Assembly (NCBI GenBank): GCA_028694405.1
Contig: JAQUTM010000018.1
Coordinates: 1 to 19,501, forward strand
Reading direction: 5' to 3'
DNA from: Oscillospiraceae bacterium
Lineage (GTDB): Bacteria; Bacillota; Clostridia; Oscillospirales; Ruminococcaceae
Length of the DNA: 19,501 nt
Shown here: positions 7,134 to 12,872 of the stretch, in pieces
Layout of the letters: the number at the start of each line of letters is the position of its first letter
Numbering within the stretch: the stretch's first letter is position 1
Notes under the pieces: generated by a model
Database searches by the model: none
What the model was told of the DNA's origin: nothing
The model's input: only the letters and a program-made list of their open reading frames with translations
Made by a program: the position numbers and the translations under genes

Positions 7134-7805
7134 TTACGCTTGAATCATCTGGCCACCCCAGTGGATATTTTCTTTGCGAACAATTCCCTTCATCAGCTGG
7201 CCGATTTCCTCCATGTAAACACCTGTACCAAACATGCCGTACAAATTCTCGCTGCTCACTTCCATTCTGATAGAAATAACAGGCCAGTATTTATTCGTGG
7301 TTGTCAGCTCTAAAAGCAAATAATCCGAAGCCGCATTATCTTTGCCGGAAATAGCCTGTGCTATACCTGATATTGCACTCAGCGTAGACTCTAAACAGGT
7401 CTCGCCTGGTTCTTGGTCACTATCCACCAATTTTTTTAAGCGGAATAATTTGTATCCTGTAATTTCGTCAAAATCAAACACAGAAGGATTATCCTCGCTT
7501 TTCATACTGTCGTGTTTAATATACAACATGCGTTTTTCCAAATCTGCTCCCACTTTTAAAAAGCAAAAATCCACCTCATATGCCGTATCCAGTTCTTGGT
7601 AGCGCTCTGCGTTTTTGTCTCGGTATGTAATATGCTCCCGCATGTAAGCCTCGTCTGCGTCTTTTAGCAAATCTTTTTGCATCGATACCTTTTTGCTGCA
7701 TGTTTTGCAAAGCTCTCGTTTATCGTTTAGCTTAACCAAAAACAAACCTTTTACCTCGCCGCCGCATACAGGACACTCTGTATTTTTTTTGCTGAACAAC
7801 CCCAT
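7134..7805 (-). CDS. Zinc-ribbon protein, DUF4428-like
   Basis: A 223-residue cytoplasmic protein. It opens with MGLFSKK and a four-cysteine zinc ribbon, Cys11-x2-Cys14 and Cys33-x2-Cys36, the layout seen in DUF4428-type N-termini. The rest is a soluble mixed domain with a hydrophobic strand pattern around residues 165-185 (YLLLELTTTNKYWPVISIRM), resembling the PH-like halves annotated as hypothetical in Clostridia. No catalytic motif is visible and no function can be given. The ATG is preceded by AAGGAGTG with 7 bases spacing. It is transcribed away from the TetR gene, from the same intergenic region, and ends before the long hairpin at 7039-7112. Confidence 0.75.
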   Translation of the reverse strand: MGLFSKKNTECPVCGGEVKGLFLVKLNDKRELCKTCSKKVSMQKDLLKDADEAYMREHITYRDKNAERYQELDTAYEVDFCFLKVGADLEKRMLYIKHDSMKSEDNPSVFDFDEITGYKLFRLKKLVDSDQEPGETCLESTLSAISGIAQAISGKDNAASDYLLLELTTTNKYWPVISIRMEVSSENLYGMFGTGVYMEEIGQLMKGIVRKENIHWGGQMIQA

Positions 7806-7965
7806 AGTTATACACTCCTTACTTTTTATTTTTATTATTTAAAGCCGTGCTGCAACCCACCGCTTTGTCGATTCTCTAAAACGAAAAAAGCTTGTATTTA
7901 ACAATATTATTTTATCATTTTTTCAAAATTTTTTAAAGTGATTTACAAAATACAATTTTCTTATA

Positions 7966-7981
7966 TTGACTGTTTGGTCAA
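7966..7981. promoter_or_regulatory. TetR-type operator 1 (imperfect)
   Basis: TTGACTG-TT-TGGTCAA is an inverted repeat with two mismatches in the 7-base arms. It has the same left arm and centre as operator 2, 43 bases downstream (about four helical turns). It overlaps the -35 of the regulator's promoter, which points to autorepression. Confidence 0.7.
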
Positions 7982-7994
7982 AGCGTGATAAAAT
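7966..7994 (+). promoter_or_regulatory. Promoter of the TetR gene
   Basis: TTGACT (7966-7971) and TAAAAT (7989-7994), both 5 of 6 to consensus, are separated by exactly 17 bases. Transcription should start near 8001. The -35 and part of the spacer lie inside the first TetR-type operator. Confidence 0.75.
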
Positions 7995-8008
7995 AATTTT
8001 AAATAAAA

Positions 8009-8024
8009 TTGACTGTTCAGTCAA
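8009..8024. promoter_or_regulatory. TetR-type operator 2 (perfect palindrome)
   Basis: TTGACTG-TT-CAGTCAA has perfect 7-base inverted arms around a 2-base centre. It lies about +9 to +24 from the predicted start of transcription, just upstream of the TetR coding start. The longest possible frame of the regulator would begin with a TTG inside this site, which argues against that start. Confidence 0.8.
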
Positions 8025-8047
8025 TCGTAGGAAGGAATGTGCGCAAC

Positions 8048-8677
8048 GTGCCTACAAAAGGAGACTTTGAGCATTTGCCCTCTATAAAGCAGGCTACCAT
8101 TTTATCGGTAGGGATAAATGCTTTTTCACAAAGTGCTTATAAAGAGGTAAGCACAGATGCCATCACTACAGCCTGCGGCATTTCCAAAGGGCTGCTGTTT
8201 CATTACTTTGGCTCTAAACGTGCCTTTTATTTGTACTGTCTTTCAACTGCTTTACAACGCCTTACGGCACAAACCGCTCTGCTTACCGAGGGGGATTTTT
8301 TTGAAATTTTGTTTGGTGCCATGGACGAAAAGTTTAAACTTTGCAAAAGTCTGCCCAAAGAAACACATTTTGTAAATCTTGCCTCTCGTGAAGTGTGTTC
8401 TGAGATAGCTGATGAAAAAAATGCACTTTTGCAAAAATACATGGCAGAAACGCACGCGCGGTCGGCAAAGCAGCTGCAAGCAGCTATAGCGGCTCTGCCC
8501 TTAAACACACCTGCTGCGCCGCAAACACTATCCGGTTTGCAGCTATATATTAACGCTATCCTAAGCAAATACCTTATTACCTACCAAAATAATCCCGATG
8601 CTTTTTTTGCAAACGCAGATACCATAAAAACCGAAATGAAAGCATATTTACAGCTTATGCTGAACGGTATTTTATAG
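8048..8677 (+). CDS. TetR/AcrR-family transcriptional regulator
   Basis: DNA-binding repressor (209 aa) with an N-terminal TetR helix-turn-helix at about residues 12-58 (AITTACGISKGLLFHYFGSKRAF) and a diverse C-terminal ligand domain. I choose the GTG at 8048, giving MPTKGDFEHLP, because many Firmicute TetR proteins begin MPTK-x-F-x-x-LP. The alternative GTG at 8039 adds three residues and sits closer to the AGGAAGG at 8029-8035. Two matching operators lie in its promoter, so it very likely represses itself. The acyl/aryl adenylate-forming enzyme 84 bases downstream on the same strand is the probable co-regulated gene. The inducer is unknown; an aromatic or fatty acid handled by that enzyme is only a guess. 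Confidence 0.9.
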   Translation: MPTKGDFEHLPSIKQATILSVGINAFSQSAYKEVSTDAITTACGISKGLLFHYFGSKRAFYLYCLSTALQRLTAQTALLTEGDFFEILFGAMDEKFKLCKSLPKETHFVNLASREVCSEIADEKNALLQKYMAETHARSAKQLQAAIAALPLNTPAAPQTLSGLQLYINAILSKYLITYQNNPDAFFANADTIKTEMKAYLQLMLNGIL

Positions 8678-8761
8678 ATAAATTATCTCACGCAAGCTTT
8701 TCCCGTCCTTGTTTTGCAGCATTATAATTATATTTTTGTTTACTTATGAGGAGGATTTATC

Positions 8762-10159
8762 ATGGACAATATTCAGCCGCTGCGCATTGGTATGTTTAAA
8801 GCTATAAAGCTGTGCAAGTCTTACAAAAAGCTGACTTTTTTGCAAAAAGAAAAGTTACGCACTGCTCGATTGCAACAGCTAGTAGGCTACGCCAAGCAAA
8901 ACAGTCCTTACTATCAAAAGCTGTATCAAAACATAGGGGAAAATTTTGTACTTAGCGATTTGCCGCCGGTTACAAAAAAAGACTTAATGGCAAACTGGAA
9001 CAACTGGATTACGGATAAAAGCCTAACCTTAGCAGAGGTGGAAGCCTTTATGCAAAACCCAGACAATATCGGCAGAAAGCTAAACGGCAGCTATTTGGTA
9101 TTTACAACCTCAGGCTCTACCGGAAACCCTCTGGTTGCCCTATGTGACACTACGGTTAACAACATTATGAGCGGTATCAGTGCCCTGCGTGCTTATGCCC
9201 GTAAGCAGGATTTAAAAGCATTTATCCGCCGCAAAGGAAAAACCATAGGCATCTTTGCCGATAAAGGCTTTTACTTATCCAACAGCTCGGTTCGGGCGCG
9301 TTTGCTTGCCATGCCGTGGAAAAAATATCAAATGGCTGTAAGCAGCGCCTTACTGCCTACGCCGCAAATTGTGGCGCAGTTAAATCAATTTCAGCCTGCC
9401 ATGCTAGGCGGCTATCCCTCTAATTTAGAGTTGCTGATTGAAGAACAGAAAAGCGGCCGATTACATATTTCCCCTGTAATTATTATGACAGGCGGTGAAT
9501 ACCTCTCGGAAGATTTACGCAAACGGTTGGCAGATGCCTTTCAGTGCTATGTACAAACCTCTTATGCCTGCACAGAGGGTGGCTGTGTTGCCTGCGAGTG
9601 CACCCAACAGCATTTTCATATAAACGATGACTGGATAATTGTAGAACCTGTAGACAAAAGCGGCAACCCTGTTAAAGATGGCGTTTTAGCCGATAAATGG
9701 CTGCTTACTAATCTTTTTAACTACACGCAGCCCTTTATTCGCTATGAAATTACAGACCGCATTATTATGCACCATGAGCCCTGTGCCTGCGGCAACCCCG
9801 CTCCTTGGTTAGAGGTTGAAGGACGTAACGACGATGTTGTTACCTTTATTGAAAATGGTCAAAGCATTTCTATTCCGCCACTGGCTATTTATGCCACTTT
9901 AAAGGAAGTACCTCAATTAACACGTTTTCAACTGCTTGTATATGAAAAAAACCAAGCTGCTTTACGTCTTATTCCCGCACAAGGGGTGTCTAAAGAAGCT
10001 GTTTTTGACAAGGCGCAGAAAGCGCTGACTGTTTTACTGGCGCAGTACGGAATAAGCACCTTACACCTGACGCTTTCCAAAGATGCACCGCAGCAACACC
10101 CCAAAAGCGGTAAATTTAAACACATTTTGCATGTAAACAGCAGCGAAGATACTTTATAA
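8762..10159 (+). CDS. PaaK/CapK-like adenylate-forming enzyme (phenylacetate-CoA ligase family)
   Basis: A 465-residue cytoplasmic enzyme of the ANL superfamily, PaaK/CapK branch, which activates a carboxylic acid with ATP and passes it to CoA or another acceptor. Motifs in order: P-loop-like TTSGSTGNP at 115-123, SYACTEGG at 267-274 (family YGxTE position, Tyr268), the ATP-binding YEITD at 328-332, EGRNDD at 353-358, and a C-terminal lysine near 449-452 (KSGKFK). Cysteines 275, 278, 280, 341 and 343 with His286 resemble the metal-binding set seen in several PaaK-like proteins. The start ATG follows GAGGAGG. The gene follows a TetR gene and ends at a strong terminator. No paa genes or capsule cluster is nearby, so the substrate is open; coupling to a siderophore, lipid or aromatic acid is untested. 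Confidence 0.85.
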   Translation: MDNIQPLRIGMFKAIKLCKSYKKLTFLQKEKLRTARLQQLVGYAKQNSPYYQKLYQNIGENFVLSDLPPVTKKDLMANWNNWITDKSLTLAEVEAFMQNPDNIGRKLNGSYLVFTTSGSTGNPLVALCDTTVNNIMSGISALRAYARKQDLKAFIRRKGKTIGIFADKGFYLSNSSVRARLLAMPWKKYQMAVSSALLPTPQIVAQLNQFQPAMLGGYPSNLELLIEEQKSGRLHISPVIIMTGGEYLSEDLRKRLADAFQCYVQTSYACTEGGCVACECTQQHFHINDDWIIVEPVDKSGNPVKDGVLADKWLLTNLFNYTQPFIRYEITDRIIMHHEPCACGNPAPWLEVEGRNDDVVTFIENGQSISIPPLAIYATLKEVPQLTRFQLLVYEKNQAALRLIPAQGVSKEAVFDKAQKALTVLLAQYGISTLHLTLSKDAPQQHPKSGKFKHILHVNSSEDTL

Positions 10160-10197
10160 TTTAAATTTTCTTTTAAACAGTTTTTTATATTTAATAT

Positions 10198-10237
10198 AAA
10201 ACAGCCATGCCGTTTATAGGGACGGCATGGCTGTTTT
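10198..10237. terminator. Bidirectional terminator between convergent genes
   Basis: A perfect 16-bp inverted repeat (10198-10213 with 10222-10237, GC core CAGCCATGCCGT) closes an 8-base loop, with A4 before and T4 after. It separates the PaaK-like gene (plus) from the XRE gene (minus) and can stop transcription from both sides. Confidence 0.9.
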
Positions 10238-10257
10238 GCAGTTAGACTAACACTTCT

Positions 10258-10458
10258 TTATTCAAATACAAAAATATCTTCTATGGGTACTGCTACCGCG
10301 CGGGAGATATCTACAGCCAGTTTTAAGGACGGATTGTACTTTCCTGCCTCCAGCCGCATAATGGTCTCTCTGCGCACACCCACCATTTCACCCAGCTGCT
10401 CCTGTGTTATATCTTTCAGTAAACGGTATTTTTTTAAGTTGCAAGTAAATTCGCCCAT
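10258..10458 (-). CDS. Small XRE-family helix-turn-helix regulator
   Basis: A 66-residue DNA-binding protein that is almost entirely a Cro/C1-type helix-turn-helix: QEQLGEMVGVRRETIMRLEAG at about residues 19-39, followed by PSLKLAVDISRAVAVPIEDIF. This is the YozG-like single-domain type that ends in IFxFE. It starts 3 bases after the stop of the upstream membrane-protein gene, with GAGGA 7 bases before the ATG, so the two genes form one operon. Small XRE proteins of this kind are regularly paired with DUF2178/DUF3796-type membrane proteins. The 16-bp inverted repeat over the operon promoter is its likely binding site, giving autoregulation (inference). Confidence 0.9.
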   Translation of the reverse strand: MGEFTCNLKKYRLLKDITQEQLGEMVGVRRETIMRLEAGKYNPSLKLAVDISRAVAVPIEDIFVFE

Positions 10459-10461
10459 TTA

Positions 10462-10917
10462 TCATTCCTCATTTTCAAAACGGAAAAGCAGGTACTGCTG
10501 CAAAAAGACAGATAAACCAAAAGCCAAACCTATTGCTGCAATAAGCACAGACAATGCCACATATGCCGAAATATTATGAAAAAGCGAAAACATAAAAAGT
10601 GCTACGCCTAAAATGAGTAATAAAGCGGTTTTGTTTGCTATTGCTTCTGCGCGGTAAGCATTGCTGCAAAAGCGTTCGTCCTGTAAGGTGTGAGATAGTT
10701 TACCCTCATAATAAAAACCGAAAAAGCCAAAAAACCCAAAAAAGAAGAATAAAAAAGGCACCGGAAAAACCTCTTTTAACGGAAAAGTAGCAAAGCCCAA
10801 AAAACCAAGCAATCCCAAAAAACCCAACAAACCCAACAAACCCAATTTAGGGTGGATGGTTCTGGTATAAGCAGGGTTTGTTTTGTCTTTGTGCAGCAAA
10901 GAAGTAAAAGATAACAT
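10462..10917 (-). CDS. DUF3796-like membrane protein with LGFLG repeats
   Basis: A 151-residue integral membrane protein. Visible are a Leu-Gly-Phe repeat run (about residues 27-44), a second Phe-Gly run (FFGFFGFFGF, about 62-71), a polar middle with a conserved-looking YxGKL/D-R segment, and two further hydrophobic helices at about 98-118 and 122-143. The LGFLGFLGF style and the partner XRE gene match DUF3796 proteins, whose function is unknown. I place the start at ATG 10915-10917 because GGAGG lies 8 bases upstream of it. The longer frame starts five codons earlier at an ATG with no site, and that ATG itself overlaps the GGAGG. The repeat-coding DNA is a run of CCCAAAAAA/CCCAACAAA units. 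It is co-transcribed with the XRE regulator. Confidence 0.75.
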   Translation of the reverse strand: MLSFTSLLHKDKTNPAYTRTIHPKLGLLGLLGFLGLLGFLGFATFPLKEVFPVPFLFFFFGFFGFFGFYYEGKLSHTLQDERFCSNAYRAEAIANKTALLLILGVALFMFSLFHNISAYVALSVLIAAIGLAFGLSVFLQQYLLFRFENEE

Positions 10918-10933
10918 AACAAAAGCCTCCATT

Positions 10934-10980
10934 TTAAAGTGATATATTTGTCTCTCTATGTGATAAATATATCACTTTAA
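10934..10980. promoter_or_regulatory. Perfect 16-bp inverted repeat, candidate XRE operator
   Basis: Arms TTAAAGTGATATATTT (10934-10949) and its exact reverse complement (10965-10980) are separated by 15 bases. The right arm also contains GTGATA-N4-TATCAC (10960-10975). The element covers the -10, the start of transcription and the leader of the DUF3796-like/XRE operon, which fits repression by the small XRE protein. Confidence 0.75.
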
Positions 10981-10994
10981 TTTATGTTTGTCAA
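10966..10994 (-). promoter_or_regulatory. Promoter of the DUF3796-like/XRE operon
   Basis: On the minus strand a perfect TTGACA (10994-10989), a 17-base spacer and TATATT (10971-10966, 5 of 6). The -10 lies inside the inverted repeat at 10934-10980. Confidence 0.8.
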
Positions 10995-11209
10995 CAACCA
11001 CTTTTTTATTTGTATTTTTCTATATTCTTATATCTGCGTCAAAACGTTTCCATACATGATAGCAAGCTTTATTTTTGGCACAGACGCTTTTTTGTAACCT
11101 TAAAACTAAAAAGATACGACTTTTAGGGTAAAACAAGGTACGTTTTTATAGCAAAGCATCTGTAACATTCATATTATAAGATACTACTTTTACAAAAGAG
11201 GTGGTATAT

Positions 11210-12436
11210 GTGTATCCCTGCGGTTTTCTGGGCACAGAAATGCCTTATTCCCCTTTTCCTTACAACATAACTTGGCCAGAGGGCTATCAGCCCGTTTACA
11301 TAAGCCATTTAGGCCGTCATGGGTCTCGCTACATGACAAGCGGGAAAGATTTGGATACGTTAATACAATGGCTAACCGAAGCCACTGTAAAAAAACAGAT
11401 TACTTACTTTGGCAAATGTCTGCTAAACGATTTGCTGTCTTTATCGCTTCTCTCCCAAAAAAAGTGGGGACAGCTAACGCCTTTAGGCGACAAGGAACAA
11501 TTTTATTTGGCTGTGCGCATGTATAAAAGATTTCCACAAATATTCAACAAAAAAGTTTTTGCCGATTCCACCTATATAAAACGTGCCGTGCAAAGCATGA
11601 AGTGTTTTACCGCGGGACTTTACAGCTGTGATAACACCATTACGGTTGAACAGCAAATTAACAAAAAAGCAGACCCGATTTTGCGTTTTTTTGACCTGAA
11701 TTTGCAGTATCTTTCCTATAAAAAGAAGGGTGCATGGAAAAGCGAGCAAGAAAATTTTGTCAACCGCTGTAATATTGGCCGGCTTTTTTTATCGCAATTT
11801 GTCAGTGACATCTCTTCCCTGCCATTGCCCTGCACCACTCTTGCAAGCATGATTTACAACGCAAATTGCAACTGCTATAACGTATTTGAAGCCTCCGCTA
11901 TGCAGCACTTTTTTTCGCGCAGAGAAATGCGATACTTTTGGCAAAATGAAAATTGTAAAAACTATTTAGAAAAAGGTCCGTCGGGTATTGGTACAAATTT
12001 ACCGCAAGATATTGCTTTTGGGCTGTTACAAAATATTATTACACAGACCGAAACTGCGCTTGGCACAAGCACAATCGGTGCAAATTTCCGCTTTGCCCAT
12101 GCCGAAACCATTATCCCCTTTGCCGCCTTAATCGGTATCAACCACTACGGCCTACAAACCGATAACTTGTTTGCAATTCCTTATTTTTGGCGTGACAGCA
12201 CTGTGGCGCCAATGGCAACAAATATCCAATTTGTATTTTTTCAAGGCTTAAACAAACCCACCTTGGTACGCGTTTTATATAATGAAAAAGATGCTTTTCT
12301 TCCCTTGCCCCCACAATATCCCTGCTTTTATAAATGGACCGATGTAAAAGCCTATTTTGAACAAATTTTATCTGCCCTGCCCATTCCCACTCAGTATGAT
12401 ACCATTGTACAGCAAGTAAAATATTTTAAACTTTAA
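11210..12436 (+). CDS. MINPP-like histidine acid phosphatase (phytase-type)
   Basis: Histidine phosphatase of clan 2 (408 aa), related to multiple inositol polyphosphate phosphatase (MINPP) and bacterial phytases. These use a phosphohistidine intermediate to remove phosphate from inositol phosphates. Counting from the chosen GTG, the catalytic RHGSRY is at 36-41 with nucleophile His37. ADSTYIKRAVQSM, with a family arginine, lies near 118-130, and the proton-donor motif FAHAETIIPF has His297/Glu299. The HAE form is typical of MINPP rather than the HD of most phytases. The GTG at 11210 has AGAGGTGG 5 bases upstream; a GTG at 11201 overlaps that site. No signal peptide is present, odd for a family that is usually exported. 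Substrate is inferred from family only. Confidence 0.85.
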   Translation: MYPCGFLGTEMPYSPFPYNITWPEGYQPVYISHLGRHGSRYMTSGKDLDTLIQWLTEATVKKQITYFGKCLLNDLLSLSLLSQKKWGQLTPLGDKEQFYLAVRMYKRFPQIFNKKVFADSTYIKRAVQSMKCFTAGLYSCDNTITVEQQINKKADPILRFFDLNLQYLSYKKKGAWKSEQENFVNRCNIGRLFLSQFVSDISSLPLPCTTLASMIYNANCNCYNVFEASAMQHFFSRREMRYFWQNENCKNYLEKGPSGIGTNLPQDIAFGLLQNIITQTETALGTSTIGANFRFAHAETIIPFAALIGINHYGLQTDNLFAIPYFWRDSTVAPMATNIQFVFFQGLNKPTLVRVLYNEKDAFLPLPPQYPCFYKWTDVKAYFEQILSALPIPTQYDTIVQQVKYFKL

Positions 12437-12460
12437 CCGTCATTTTAACAGGTGTTTGCA

Positions 12461-12530
12461 AAACGGGGTAATGTCTCTTTTGGTATGATAAAGCATATAG
12501 CTTTTCTCCAAAAAGAACATTACCCTGTTT
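12461..12530 (+). terminator. Long hairpin after the phosphatase gene
   Basis: Arms AAACGGGGTAATGT (12461-12474) and ACATTACCCTGTTT (12517-12530) pair over 14 bases with one G-T. Pairing continues as TTTTGG/CCAAAA with a bulge, and an inner AAGC-ATATA-GCTT (12491-12503). It begins 24 bases after the phosphatase stop. A T-rich tail follows but not immediately (ATGTTTTTATTTTTAG), so termination is likely but not certain. Confidence 0.6.
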
Positions 12531-12831
12531 GTTGCATGTTTTTATTTTTAGTATTATCAATAATTTATCCTTGGCAAAAAGCTTGGTACTGGTTTATTTC
12601 TAAAGCTTTTCCATATATACTGCAAGGCGCAGCGTCTCGTTGTGACAGAAATTACCTTTATATATAGTTGAAATGTTTCTTTTGTGGTTTGTGCTTTAAA
12701 CAGACAATAACAGAAAAATTTTTCCAATGTCTTTTTGGAGCATAGATTTGCCTGTTTGGAGTTGCCGGCTGCCGATATAATCCTATATACTTCTGATACC
12801 GGAGCCGAGTGGCTCTATTATTTTGTGCAGT

Positions 12832-12849
12832 GGTTAGCATATGCTTACC
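12832..12849. promoter_or_regulatory. Near-palindrome just upstream of the siderophore operon ribosome site
   Basis: GGTTAGCATATGCTTACC is an 18-base inverted repeat with one mismatched pair. It lies 10 bases before the AGGAGG of the first permease gene. The half-sites GGTTAG and (reverse) GGTAAG recall DtxR/IdeR iron-box halves, but the spacing is wider than the classical box. It may be an operator or a leader hairpin. Confidence 0.4.
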
Positions 12850-12872
12850 AGATGTAAAAAGGAGGTACTCAC

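Larger units (their letters stand above)
12437..12872. other. Non-coding stretch before the siderophore importer operon
   Basis: These 436 bases hold the long hairpin described above, candidate promoter sequences and a near-palindrome just before the first permease gene. Possible frames on both strands (71 codons at 12452-12667 plus, 82 codons at 12658-12906 minus) have no family features and are not called. TTGTGA (12640-12645) and TATAGT (12663-12668), 17 bases apart, are a possible plus-strand promoter. TATAAT at 12776-12781 is a second, closer -10 without a good -35. A short GAGCC-GAGT-GGCTC stem lies near 12802. No Fur-box-like repeat was recognised. Confidence 0.5.

Noticed and set aside
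8009..8047. TTG at 8009 as the TetR start
   Set aside because: It lies inside the perfect operator palindrome and upstream of the only ribosome-site-like sequence; the MPTK start at 8048 fits the family.
10918..10932. Upstream ATG of the DUF3796-like gene
   Set aside because: No ribosome site precedes it, and the GGAGG needed for the ATG five codons later immediately follows it.
11039..11120. AACGTTT-like and CTAAAA/TTTTAG dyads upstream of the phosphatase gene
   Set aside because: The arms are short and AT-rich and no promoter of good quality lies beside them, so they are not distinguishable from chance.
12452..12667. 71-codon plus-strand frame with a hydrophobic middle after the phosphatase gene
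   Set aside because: It begins at the left arm of the long hairpin, has no ribosome binding site and no recognisable family feature.
12661..12872. Fur box or known riboswitch ahead of the siderophore operon
   Set aside because: I could find no 19-base GATAATGATAATCATTATC-like repeat and no conserved riboswitch core; only the near-palindrome at 12832-12849 stood out.
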